Source: Motiliproteus sp965230735 (GTDB lineage Bacteria; Pseudomonadota; Gammaproteobacteria; Pseudomonadales; Balneatricaceae). Taken from it: a stretch of 64,000 bases of DNA. The notes under the pieces are model-generated. The model had not been told where the DNA came from. It searched no databases and saw only the letters and a program-made list of their open reading frames with translations. Positions 54,560 through 62,447 of this stretch are shown here, one piece after another (the stretch's first letter is position 1; each line of letters begins with the position of its first letter). The stretch lies in the NCBI RefSeq assembly GCF_965230735.1, contig NZ_OZ246016.1, forward strand, positions 2,294,001 through 2,358,000. Direction: 5' to 3'. Both the position numbers and the translations under genes were made by a program.

Positions 54560-55348
54560 TTAACTACTCCAGGTTGGTTTGCGTTTGGTTATAAAGGCAT
54601 CGATTCCTTCGACCGCATCCTGGTGTTGCAGGTTACAACTCATTACCTGAGAGCAGTCCTCATAAGCGTTAGCCAAGGGTTGGTTCAGCTGGCGATAGAA
54701 AGCTTGCTTGCCGGTCTGAACACAGTATCCCGATTTGGCGGCGATGCTCTGTGCCAGCTCGGCGACGCAGGTATCCAACTCCTGTTCATCGACGATCCGG
54801 TTGATCAGACCGATCTGGTGAGCGCGTTCGGCGTCGATCATGTCACCGGTCAGTAGCATCTCCATCGCATGCTTGGGGGCGAGTGACCGGGTCAGGGCAA
54901 CCATCGGGGTGGAACAGAACAGACCGATATTAACCCCCGGTGTAGCAAAGCGTGCGCCTTTCTCGGCCACTGCCAGATCGCAGCTGGCGACCAGTTGGCA
55001 GCCGGCTGCCGTGGCAATTCCATGTACCTGAGCAATGACCGGTTGGGGAATGTTGACCAGTGTCTGCATCAGGGTGGCGCAGCGCTCAAACGTTCGATGC
55101 TGGCGTTGGGCATCCTGATCCTGCGTCAGCTGTTTCAAATCATGGCCGGCGCAAAATCCCCGACCTGCGCCCTTGATGACGACGACTTTGCACTGGGGGT
55201 GTTTTGCCAGTGTTTGGAGCTGTTCGGTCATCTGCTCCATCAGTTCGTCCGACAAGGCGTTGTAGGCTTGCCCACGCTCCATGGTCAGCCAGGCAACTCC
55301 CTGTTCGATCTTGAGGCTGGTCAGACTCTTGGTGCTGGTGTCGAACAT
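54560..55348 (-). CDS. enoyl-CoA hydratase family protein lacking catalytic glutamates (ECHDC3-like)
   Basis: A 262-aa crotonase-fold protein. The oxyanion-hole regions are kept (FCAGHDLKQL and AAGCQLVASCDLAVAE). Of the two glutamates that act in hydration, one is Gln (AAGCQL in place of GGCEL) and the other is Gly (ATPGVNIG in place of the PE motif). The ATPGVNIGLFCSTP sequence is the mark of the mitochondrial ECHDC3-like branch. So ordinary hydratase activity is unlikely, and the true reaction is unknown. ATG 55348 follows a perfect AAGGAG; an in-frame start at 55375 is not needed. Confidence 0.88.
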   Translation of the reverse strand: MFDTSTKSLTSLKIEQGVAWLTMERGQAYNALSDELMEQMTEQLQTLAKHPQCKVVVIKGAGRGFCAGHDLKQLTQDQDAQRQHRTFERCATLMQTLVNIPQPVIAQVHGIATAAGCQLVASCDLAVAEKGARFATPGVNIGLFCSTPMVALTRSLAPKHAMEMLLTGDMIDAERAHQIGLINRIVDEQELDTCVAELAQSIAAKSGYCVQTGKQAFYRQLNQPLANAYEDCSQVMSCNLQHQDAVEGIDAFITKRKPTWSS

Positions 55349-55548
55349 TAATCCGCTCCTTAGAACTTCAGTCATTCGGTTATTTTTTGTTTGAGTATAC
55401 TGTGGTGTATGGCGACTGCTAACGCGACCAACGACTAAGGTTATCGTCTTATCGTGCGGGGGCTGTAGGGCGCACGATATCGATTCGGATCAAGAAAAAA
55501 GTAACAAAATGGTTTTTTTGTGATCATAGCTTTATAGGCTCGGGCTAA

Positions 55549-55577
55549 TTGACATATGTAAATCGAGGGAATATGTT
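55549..55577 (+). promoter_or_regulatory. rpoS promoter
   Basis: A perfect TTGACA at 55549-55554, a 17-bp spacer and TATGTT at 55572-55577. Transcription would begin near 55585, giving a leader of about 120 nt before the rpoS start codon. Confidence 0.6.
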
Positions 55578-55703
55578 TCATTGAAACAATTACTTGCGCT
55601 AGGCCGAAGCTGAGCTATCTTATTCTTTACTGTTTTAGTAGGTTACTGATAAACAGGACTGGATAAAGCAGTATCCCTGCTAGTGAGATGGAAGGAATTA
55701 GCC

Positions 55704-56648
55704 ATGGTTGTAGAAGAAGCGGTTACCGAAAACTTGGAGCAGTCTTCAGAGATCGCTGGTGGTCGGGGTTCGGGATCTAAGTTGAACAACCGTGACTGGA
55801 CGGCTGACGATAAGGGCAGTCCGGATGCAACTCAGCTCTACCTCAACGAAATCGGTGCGGCCAAGTTACTGACCGCTGAAGAAGAGGTCTATTTCTCCCG
55901 TCGCTTCCATGCCGGTGATATGGCGGCCAAGCAGCGCATGATTGAGAGCAATCTTCGTCTGGTGGTCAAAATCGCCCGACGCTATCTGCATCGCGGTCTG
56001 TCGATGCTTGATCTGATCGAAGAGGGTAATCTGGGGCTGATTCGGGCGGTGGAGAAATTCGACCCGGACCGGGGTTTCCGTTTCTCCACTTACGCCACTT
56101 GGTGGATTCGCCAGAACATCGAACGTGGGATCATGAACCAGACCCGTACGATTCGACTGCCGGTTCATGTCACGAAAGAACTCAATACCTACCTCAAAGC
56201 GGAACGTGAGCTGGCCCAGGAGCTGGACCATGATCCGAGCTGCGAGGCCATTGCGGCTAAGGTCAACAAGCCGCTGGAGAAGGTGAAGCGGATGATGGAG
56301 CTGAAAGACAGCACCACATCCATTGACACCATGGTCGGTAACGACAAGAAAACCCCGTTGCAGGAGATCATCGCCGACACCCAATCGGAGAGTCCCGAGC
56401 AGTGGCTGCAAAATACCAACCTGTTCGGCCGCCTCGATGACTGGCTGCAGGAGCTGCCGGGTAAACATCGTGAAATCCTGCAGCGTCGTTTCGGCTTGAA
56501 CGGTTACGAACTCTGCACGCTGGAGCAGGTCGGAGCCGAGGTCGGGCTGACCCGTGAACGGGTCCGACAGATTCAGATCGAGGCCCTGCGAATGCTGCGT
56601 GAGACCATGGAAAAGAATGGCTTGTGCAGCCAGGATTTAATGCAGTAA
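55704..56648 (+). CDS. rpoS: RNA polymerase sigma factor RpoS
   Basis: A 314-aa group 2 sigma factor for stationary phase and general stress. Region 1.2 (ATQLYLNEIGAAKLLTAEEE), region 2 (RFSTYATWWIRQNIERGI), region 3 and the region 4 helix-turn-helix (TLEQVGAEVGLTRERVRQIQ) are intact, as is LPVHVTKELNTYL typical of RpoS. ATG 55704 has AAGGAA upstream; GTG 55683 is in frame but less likely. Unlike most gammaproteobacteria, nlpD is not upstream: an opposing crotonase gene is there. A terminator follows. Confidence 0.95.
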   Translation: MVVEEAVTENLEQSSEIAGGRGSGSKLNNRDWTADDKGSPDATQLYLNEIGAAKLLTAEEEVYFSRRFHAGDMAAKQRMIESNLRLVVKIARRYLHRGLSMLDLIEEGNLGLIRAVEKFDPDRGFRFSTYATWWIRQNIERGIMNQTRTIRLPVHVTKELNTYLKAERELAQELDHDPSCEAIAAKVNKPLEKVKRMMELKDSTTSIDTMVGNDKKTPLQEIIADTQSESPEQWLQNTNLFGRLDDWLQELPGKHREILQRRFGLNGYELCTLEQVGAEVGLTRERVRQIQIEALRMLRETMEKNGLCSQDLMQ

Positions 56649-56673
56649 CGCGAACACAGCACCCCATTCCAGA

Positions 56674-56703
56674 AACCGGCGGCCATAAACCGCCGGTATT
56701 TTT
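56674..56703 (+). terminator. rpoS terminator
   Basis: ACCGGCGG-CCATAAA-CCGCCGGT followed by ATTTTTA, 26 bp after the rpoS stop. Confidence 0.88.
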
Positions 56704-56776
56704 ATGTATCATGGACAGCGATTCAGGCCCGACTCGAGGGCTGTTGCTTGGCCCTGTTATCACCGTAGGAACCTAA

Positions 56777-57190
56777 ATGAAAGTTGATCAGATCAACGGC
56801 TTCCTGGCGGAAGCTTTTCCTTATGCCGATTTCACAGTCGAATCCGTGGGTAACAAACGGGCTGTGATCCGTCAGCCGATTTCGGCCAAGCATCTACGCC
56901 CCGGGGGAACGGTATCCGGGCCGACCATGATGATGGTGGTCGATGTGGCGCTCTACACGGCCATTCTGGGGGAGCTGGGTAAGGTTGAGATGGCGGTGAC
57001 CACCAATCTGAACATCAATTTCCTGCGCAAGCCTGTGGCGGACCGTGACATCATTGGTGAGTGCCGTCTGCACAAAGTGGGACGCACGCTGGTGGTCGGC
57101 GAAGTCAGTATCTTCTCCGATGGCTTGGAAGAGCCTGTTGCGCATGCGGTCGGCACCTATGCGCTGCCTTCCGGCGACAGTGCTGGCTAA
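56777..57190 (+). CDS. PaaI-type hotdog thioesterase
   Basis: A 137-aa hotdog-fold acyl-CoA thioesterase of the PaaI/4HBT group. LRPGGTVSGPTMMMVVDVALY carries the catalytic acidic residue region, followed by TTNLNINFLRKPV. The acyl substrate is unknown. AGGAA precedes ATG 56777. It lies 43 bp ahead of an SDR gene and 128 bp after rpoS, separated from it by a terminator, so it probably begins a thioesterase-SDR-YtoQ unit. Confidence 0.92.
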   Translation: MKVDQINGFLAEAFPYADFTVESVGNKRAVIRQPISAKHLRPGGTVSGPTMMMVVDVALYTAILGELGKVEMAVTTNLNINFLRKPVADRDIIGECRLHKVGRTLVVGEVSIFSDGLEEPVAHAVGTYALPSGDSAG

Positions 57191-57233
57191 GCTAACCGAT
57201 ACGTAAAAACCGCAGCGATGTGAGACCGCCATT

Positions 57234-58007
57234 ATGACTGAACCTGCCAGCAAACTTCTTCCTGCCGAGTCCGTCGTTATCATCACCGGCGCCTCCCGAG
57301 GCATCGGTGCAGCCTGTGCCCGTCTGATTGCCGCTCGTGGCTATCGGGTCGTGATCAATTACCGCCAGCAGGCTGATAAGGCGCTGGAACTGGTGGCGCA
57401 GATAACCAACGCCGGCGGTCAGGCACAGGCGATCTGCGCCGATGTGGCCAACGAAGCTGAAGTTGAAGCGCTGTTTCAGCAAGCCGACCATTTTGGCCGC
57501 TTGCATGGGTTGGTGAATAACGCCGGCATCCTGGACCGTCAGGCTCGTTTGGATGAGCTGGATGCGGCCCGACTGCAGCGGCTGTTTCAGGTCAACGTGG
57601 TAGGCAGCTTCCTATGTGCCAAACAGGCGGTGAAACGGATGTCGACCCGCTACGGCGGTGAGGGCGGTTCTATCGTCAACCTCTCTTCGGTGGCCGCGCG
57701 CCTGGGCGCCCCAGGCGAGTATATCGATTACGCGGCAACCAAGGGAGCGATCGATACGATGACGCTGGGGCTGTCGAAAGAGGTGGCGGCCGAAGGTATC
57801 CGCGTCAATGCGGTGCGTCCCGGCATCATCTACACCGACATCCATGCCGATGGTGGTGAGCCGGGAAGAGTCGACCGGCTGGGCCCGAGCCTGCCGATGC
57901 AACGGGGTGGGCAGCCCGAAGAGGTGGCCGAAGCGGTGTTGTGGTTGCTGTCGGAGCAGGCTTCCTATATAACCGGCAACTTTATTGACGCGGCCGGTGG
58001 TCGCTAG
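57234..58007 (+). CDS. SDR-family oxidoreductase
   Basis: A 257-aa classical short-chain dehydrogenase/reductase. The nucleotide motif TGASRGIG lies near residue 22. NNAG, the catalytic Ser (NLSSVAA) and Tyr-x3-Lys (YAATK) are all present. Arg in INYRQQA after beta-2 suggests NADPH use. Substrate is unknown; many such proteins reduce carbonyls of acyl or sugar compounds. Downstream ytoQ starts 30 bp later. Confidence 0.93.
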   Translation: MTEPASKLLPAESVVIITGASRGIGAACARLIAARGYRVVINYRQQADKALELVAQITNAGGQAQAICADVANEAEVEALFQQADHFGRLHGLVNNAGILDRQARLDELDAARLQRLFQVNVVGSFLCAKQAVKRMSTRYGGEGGSIVNLSSVAARLGAPGEYIDYAATKGAIDTMTLGLSKEVAAEGIRVNAVRPGIIYTDIHADGGEPGRVDRLGPSLPMQRGGQPEEVAEAVLWLLSEQASYITGNFIDAAGGR

Positions 58008-58037
58008 CCACAACTGATAAGAATTTAGGAGAGCATC

Positions 58038-58481
58038 ATGTCCTGGAAGGTATACCTGTCCGGTGAGATCCACACCGATTGGCGCGAGCAGATCATCAAA
58101 GCGGCCGGTGCGGCTGGACTGCCGATCGAATTCAGCTCGGCGGTAACCGATCATGATGCCAGCGATGCTGCCGGTGATGTGCTGGGTGATGAGCAGAACG
58201 GTTTCTGGCGCGACCATAAATCGGCCAAGGTCAATGCGATCCGTACCAAGACACAGCTGGAACAGTGCGACCTGGCGGTGGTGCGTTTCGGTGACAAGTA
58301 CAAACAGTGGAACGCGGCCTTCGATGCCGGCTTCTGCGCGGCGCTGGGCAAGCCCTATATCACGCTGCATAGCGAAGATATCATCCATCCGCTGAAAGAG
58401 GTTGACGGCGCGGCGATGGCTTGGACGCAGACCCCGGAGCAGGTGGTCGAAGTACTGAAGTATATCTGTCGAGAGAAGTAA
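58038..58481 (+). CDS. YtoQ family protein
   Basis: A 147-aa protein of the YtoQ family, related by fold to nucleoside 2-deoxyribosyltransferases. Recognised by MSWKVYLSGEIHTDWREQI, VTDHDASDAAGD and QWNAAFDAGFCAALGKPYI. A Glu/Asp pair that could act as nucleophile is in the usual places, but no enzyme activity is established for the family as far as I know. ATG 58038 has AGGAGAG. Last gene before a terminator and the IS element. Confidence 0.93.
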   Translation: MSWKVYLSGEIHTDWREQIIKAAGAAGLPIEFSSAVTDHDASDAAGDVLGDEQNGFWRDHKSAKVNAIRTKTQLEQCDLAVVRFGDKYKQWNAAFDAGFCAALGKPYITLHSEDIIHPLKEVDGAAMAWTQTPEQVVEVLKYICREK

Positions 58482-58510
58482 TAGATTTTTCCCTGTCGCA
58501 GGGCGAAGAC

Positions 58511-58540
58511 AAAAAAGGCCGGCAATCGCCGGCCTTTTTT
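58511..58540. terminator. bidirectional terminator after ytoQ
   Basis: AAAAAAGGCCGGC-AAT-CGCCGGCCTTTTTT, strong in both directions. Before the IS inserted, it would have stood about 20 bp from the stop codon of the opposing CoA-transferase gene and so served both genes. Confidence 0.9.
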
Positions 58541-58601
58541 ATTGGGCTTGTCCCGTCCTGAATAACGTTGACACTTTTCGATCATTAACTCGGGAAGTGA
58601 C

Positions 58602-58994
58602 ATGAAAACAAAGACTAAACGTACTCAGAAAGATTATTCCCTCGCCTTTAAATTGTCGGTTGTCGACCAAGTAGAAGCCGGTGAACTGTCCTATAAGCAG
58701 GCACAGCAGCGTTACGGCATCCAAGGTCGCTCAACCGTATTAGTTTGGCTACGTAAGCATGGCAGGCTAGATTGGTCTCAAGGATCAGATCACCAGGCAA
58801 AACTAATGTCAGACAAGCCTTCAGAACTTACCCCAGAGCAGCGGATCAAGGAGCTTGAGCAACAGTTGGCAGATGCCCAGCAAAAAGCGGAGTTCTTCGA
58901 AGCGGTGGTTGATGTGCTCAAACGGGATCACGGGGTCCGTGTCGTAAAAAAGCCTCGCGGCAAGTCATCGAAGAACGGCAGGTCACAGGGCTGA
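58602..58994 (+). CDS. IS3-family transposase OrfA
   Basis: A 130-aa DNA-binding part of the transposase. An N-terminal helix-turn-helix (SYKQAQQRYGIQGRSTVLVWLRKHG cut at the conserved WLRKHG) binds the IS ends. A leucine-zipper-like coiled coil follows (RIKELEQQLADAQQKAEF). Near the end, A-AAA-AAG at 58946-58952 allows ribosomes to shift -1 into orfB, making the full OrfAB transposase (about 404 aa). OrfA alone usually acts as an inhibitor. Confidence 0.93.
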   Translation: MKTKTKRTQKDYSLAFKLSVVDQVEAGELSYKQAQQRYGIQGRSTVLVWLRKHGRLDWSQGSDHQAKLMSDKPSELTPEQRIKELEQQLADAQQKAEFFEAVVDVLKRDHGVRVVKKPRGKSSKNGRSQG

Positions 58995-59815
58995 CGGTTA
59001 CTCGAGCTTGCCAAATCCTCGGTATCAGCCGACAGGCCTACTATCAGCAACGCCAGCGAGCGAAACAGCAAGCAAAGATGCGTTGTTCCATACTGAGCTT
59101 TGTTCAACGTGAGCGTATGCAGCAACCTCGGCTGGGAGCGCGTAAGCTACTGTCCCTGCTCAATGCCGAAACGGAATGTAAAATCGGCCGGGACAAACTA
59201 TTTGAACTGCTCAGGGATCGCCGCTTATTGGTCCAGCGACGCCGGGCATATCACAAGACTACGCAGAGTCATCATCGTTTCTGGTGCCATCCTAACTTGC
59301 TAAAGCCCGGTGCAGAGCAAGAGCAAGCCACACGGCCAGAACAGATCTGGGTCGCGGATATCACCTATCTTCCAGTCAGGGACGGAGAGGCCTATCTGAG
59401 CCTGGTTACCGATGCGTATTCACGCAAAGTCGTCGGCTATCACGTACACGGTGATTTGAGGGCTGAGTCCGTATTAACGGCCTATCAGAAGGCCTTGGAT
59501 GGTTACCAAGGTAGCGCCGGGCTTATCCATCACTCTGACAGGGGGATACAGTACTGTTCAAAGCGCTATCAGGCCGTACATAAGGAGCACGGTGTGCGTT
59601 GTTCGATGACGGATGGGTATGACTGCTATCAGAATGCGCTTGCGGAAAGAGTAAACGGGATTCTGAAAGGTGAGTATCTGCTGAGAAAGCCAGAGGATCT
59701 AGATCAGGCCACGATCATGGTTGATGAGTCGATCCGACTCTACAATACACGGCGGCCACATATGGCCTTAAAATACAAAACGCCCGATGAGGTGCATCGG
59801 GCGTTTTCAACCTGA
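58952..59815 (+). CDS. IS3-family transposase OrfB (rve integrase catalytic part)
   Basis: Reading frame of 287 aa, -1 relative to orfA and probably made only as an OrfAB fusion by frameshift at 58946-58952. It starts with a helix-turn-helix (RACQILGISRQAYYQ). The integrase core has Asp in WVADITYLP, Asp in HHSDRGIQY and Glu in NALAERVNGILKGEYL, the DD(35)E triad. The C-terminus (YNTRRPHMALKYKTPDEVH) is standard. An ATG at 59078 exists but falls within the coding region. Confidence 0.92.
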   Translation, partial: ASRQVIEERQVTGLTVTRACQILGISRQAYYQQRQRAKQQAKMRCSILSFVQRERMQQPRLGARKLLSLLNAETECKIGRDKLFELLRDRRLLVQRRRAYHKTTQSHHRFWCHPNLLKPGAEQEQATRPEQIWVADITYLPVRDGEAYLSLVTDAYSRKVVGYHVHGDLRAESVLTAYQKALDGYQGSAGLIHHSDRGIQYCSKRYQAVHKEHGVRCSMTDGYDCYQNALAERVNGILKGEYLLRKPEDLDQATIMVDESIRLYNTRRPHMALKYKTPDEVHRAFST

Positions 59816-59855
59816 AAGGATGTCAACCTATATCAGGACAAGACAGCTGGTCCGA

Positions 59856-61073
59856 TCAGATGCACTGCTGCTGACGCAACGCGTCGATCTGCTCGTCGCT
59901 GTAGCCCAGCTCCTGCAGGGTCTGCTCGGTAGCATCCCCAAGCTTCGGTGGCGCCTGGTCGGTGCTGACCGGGGTGCGGGAGAAACGGATCGGATTGTTG
60001 ACCAGGTTCAAGTTGTCATTATCCGGGTGCTGCAGGGTCTGCTTCATACCGCGGGCCAGCAGCTGGGGATCTTCGAACAGCTGGTCGATCCGATTGATCG
60101 GACCGCAGGGGACGCTGCGCGCTTCCAGTCCGTCGAGCCAGTACTGGCTGGTTTGGGTGGCGATTAGCTCAGCGATGGCGGCACAGAGCGGTTCGCGGTT
60201 CTCGACCCGGGCACGGTTGGTGGCGTACAGCGGATCATCGGCCCATTGCTGATCGGCCAGTTCGCAGAACGCCCGGAACTGGGAGTCGTTGCCCACCGCC
60301 AGGATGATATGGCCATCGCTGGTGGCAAACGCCTGGTAGGGGACGATATTCGGGTGTGCATTGCCGAGTCGTTGCGGCACCTTGCCACCGACCAGGTAGT
60401 TGGTGGCCTGATTGGCCAGCACCGCCGCCTGTACATCAAACAGTGCCAGGTCGATATGCTGGCCCAGTCCGGAGCGCTGACGTTCCAGCAGGGCGCCCTG
60501 TACTGCAATGGTGGCATAGAGGCCGGTGAACAGATCGGTAACCGCGACGCCGACTTTAACCGGCCCACCGCCGGGCTTCTCGTAGGGCTCACCGGTGATG
60601 CTCATCAGTCCGCCCATGCCCTGGATCATAAAGTCGTAACCGGCCCGGTGTGCATAGGGACCGTCCTGGCCAAAACCGGTGATCGAGCAATACACCAGCT
60701 GCGGATTGACCGTTCTGAGGCTGTCGTAGTCCAGGCCGTATTTTTTCAGTCCGCCGACCTTGTAGTTTTCCAGTAGCACGTCGGAACGCGCAGCCAGATC
60801 GCGGATGATCTGCTGGCCGGCTTCGGTGGTGATATCGACGGTGACCGAGCGTTTACCGCGGTTGGCGGCCATGTAGTAGGCGGCCTCAGCGGTGTCGTTG
60901 CCGTCGGCATCTTTGAGGTAGGGAGGGCCCCAGTGGCGGGTATCGTCGCCACAACCGGGGCGCTCGATCTTGATCACTTCGGCACCCAGATCGGCCAGGC
61001 TCTGACCCGCCCAAGGGCCGGCCAATATCCGGCTCATGTCCAGTACCCGGATACCTTGCAGTGGTGCGTTCAT
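59856..61073 (-). CDS. CaiB/BaiF family CoA-transferase (probable succinate/glutarate CoA-transferase)
   Basis: A 405-aa family III CoA-transferase. The N-terminal LQGIRVLDMSRILAGPWAGQ and the catalytic Asp in HRAGYDFMIQGMGG are present, plus GDDTRHWGPP and CGPINRIDQLFEDPQ. Because it follows glutaryl-CoA dehydrogenase (70 bp upstream), it probably activates glutarate with succinyl-CoA, like the human SUGCT enzyme (inference from neighbour). ATG 61073 has GAGGGT. A terminator lies between the two genes. Its stop codon is only 11 bp from the right end of the IS. Confidence 0.9.
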   Translation of the reverse strand: MNAPLQGIRVLDMSRILAGPWAGQSLADLGAEVIKIERPGCGDDTRHWGPPYLKDADGNDTAEAAYYMAANRGKRSVTVDITTEAGQQIIRDLAARSDVLLENYKVGGLKKYGLDYDSLRTVNPQLVYCSITGFGQDGPYAHRAGYDFMIQGMGGLMSITGEPYEKPGGGPVKVGVAVTDLFTGLYATIAVQGALLERQRSGLGQHIDLALFDVQAAVLANQATNYLVGGKVPQRLGNAHPNIVPYQAFATSDGHIILAVGNDSQFRAFCELADQQWADDPLYATNRARVENREPLCAAIAELIATQTSQYWLDGLEARSVPCGPINRIDQLFEDPQLLARGMKQTLQHPDNDNLNLVNNPIRFSRTPVSTDQAPPKLGDATEQTLQELGYSDEQIDALRQQQCI

Positions 61074-61095
61074 GGTAACCCTCACACAACGTAGA

Positions 61096-61128
61096 TAAAA
61101 AAAACCGGATGCTGAATCAGCATCCGGT
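61096..61128 (-). terminator. terminator between gcdH and the CoA-transferase gene
   Basis: On the minus strand ACCGGATGCTG and CAGCATCCGGT form an eleven-pair stem followed by eight T. It stands between two genes that should be co-expressed, so it may be partly leaky. Confidence 0.85.
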
Positions 61129-61142
61129 GCAAGAGCAGGCGA

Positions 61143-62330
61143 TTAGAAGAACGCCTGCAGACCTGTTTGGGCACGCCCCAGAATCAGCGCATGGATATCC
61201 TGGGTACCTTCGTAGGTGTTGACCACTTCCAGGTTGACCATGTGACGCATGACCGGGAATTCATCGGAGATACCGTTGCCGCCGTGCATGTCACGGGCTT
61301 CACGGGCGATCTCCAGAGCTTTGACGCAGTTGTTGCGCTTCATCATCGAGATCAGTTCCGGGGCCAGCTTGCCTTCATCCTTCAGGCGAGAGGCGCGCAG
61401 GCTGCCCTGCAGACCCAGGCTGATATCGGTTTGCATGATGGCCAGTTTCTTCTGGATCAGCTGGTTCTGCGCCAGCGGGCGACCGAACTGCTTACGCTCC
61501 ATGGTGTAGTTCAGGGCGGAGTGCCAGCAGGCTTCGGCAGCACCCAATGCACCCCAGGAGATACCCAGACGGGCGCTGTTCAGACAGCCGAACGGGCCTT
61601 TCAGGCCTTCAACGTTAGGCAGCAGGTTCTCTTCCGGCACGAACACTTCGTCCATCACGATCTCACCGGTGATGGAGCTGCGCAGGGCCAGCTTGCCTTC
61701 GATCTTCGGTGCACTCAGTCCCGGCATGCCTTTCTCGAGGATAAAGCCGCGGATCTTGCCGTCGTCGGTCTTGCCCCAGACGATGAACACATCGGCGATC
61801 GGGGAGTTGGTGATCCACATTTTGGCACCGCTGAGCTTGTAGCCACCGTCAACGCTACGGGCACGGGTCACCATGGAGCCGGGATCAGAACCGTGGTCAG
61901 GCTCGGTCAGACCAAAACAACCGATCCACTCACCGGTGGCCAGCTTCGGCAGGTACTTCTGCTTCTGCTCTTCGGAGCCGTAAGCGTAGATCGGGTACAT
62001 CACCAGGCTGGACTGAACACTCATCATCGAGCGGTAGCCGGAGTCAACACGCTCAACTTCGCGGGCGATCAGGCCGTAGCCGACGTAGCTGATGCCGGGG
62101 CAGCCATAGCCTTCCAGCTGCGGGCCCAGCAGACCCATTTCACCCATCTCACGGAAGATGGCCGGATCGGTGTGCTCGTTCTGGAACGCTTCACGAACGC
62201 GCGGCTGCAGTTGCTCCTGACAGTAAGCACGTGCGGCATCACGGATCATCCGCTCTTCTTCGGTCAGTTGATCTTCGAACAGAAACGGGTCTTCCCAGTT
62301 GAATTTGGCCCAGCTCGGTTGTGAGGACAT
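61143..62330 (-). CDS. gcdH: glutaryl-CoA dehydrogenase
   Basis: A 395-aa FAD enzyme oxidising and decarboxylating glutaryl-CoA to crotonyl-CoA in lysine/glutarate breakdown. The N-terminal FNWEDPFLFEDQLTEEERMI and EVERVDSGYRSMMSVQSSLVM are typical of GCDH; the active-site Glu is in NTYEGTQDIHALILGR. FAD-binding segments CFGLTEPDHGSDPGSM and WITNSPIADVFIVW are intact. ATG 62330 follows AGGAAG; the in-frame start at 62369 is less likely. Divergent LysR gene at 62448 is a likely regulator. Confidence 0.95.
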   Translation of the reverse strand: MSSQPSWAKFNWEDPFLFEDQLTEEERMIRDAARAYCQEQLQPRVREAFQNEHTDPAIFREMGEMGLLGPQLEGYGCPGISYVGYGLIAREVERVDSGYRSMMSVQSSLVMYPIYAYGSEEQKQKYLPKLATGEWIGCFGLTEPDHGSDPGSMVTRARSVDGGYKLSGAKMWITNSPIADVFIVWGKTDDGKIRGFILEKGMPGLSAPKIEGKLALRSSITGEIVMDEVFVPEENLLPNVEGLKGPFGCLNSARLGISWGALGAAEACWHSALNYTMERKQFGRPLAQNQLIQKKLAIMQTDISLGLQGSLRASRLKDEGKLAPELISMMKRNNCVKALEIAREARDMHGGNGISDEFPVMRHMVNLEVVNTYEGTQDIHALILGRAQTGLQAFF

Positions 62331-62386
62331 GTTGGCTTCCTGTGTTGGGATGTTTGATTGATGTAACAAAAGGTATCACTTGTTTT

Positions 62387-62431
62387 TCGATAAAAATAAT
62401 ATATGTTTTATATCTAGAGAATATTTATCGA
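62387..62431. promoter_or_regulatory. inverted repeat between gcdH and lysR, possible operator
   Basis: TCGATAAA (62387-62394) and TTTATCGA (62424-62431) form a perfect inverted repeat with 29 bp between, in a very AT-rich stretch (ATAATATATGTTTTATATC) that also suits promoter elements. Placed between the divergent gcdH and LysR genes, it is a reasonable LysR site; the identity of the binding protein is inferred. Confidence 0.4.
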
Positions 62432-62447
62432 TTATGGATTTTGCGCC

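Larger units (their letters stand above)
58549..59845 (+). mobile_element. complete IS3-family insertion sequence, 1297 bp
   Basis: Ends are imperfect inverted repeats of 25 bp with 19 matches: left TGTCCCGTCCTGA..., right (complement) TGTCTTGTCCTGA..., both ending GTTGACA. The element runs TG...CA and is flanked by the 3-bp direct repeat GCT (58546-58548 and 59846-59848), as expected for IS3 insertion. Inside are orfA and orfB in the -1 frame with an A-AAA-AAG slippery site. Intact reading frames, DDE residues, ends and target duplication suggest a recent and possibly active insertion. Confidence 0.92.

Noticed and set aside
61167..62324. 385-aa frame antisense to gcdH
   Set aside because: Same explanation: shadow of a highly expressed enzyme gene.
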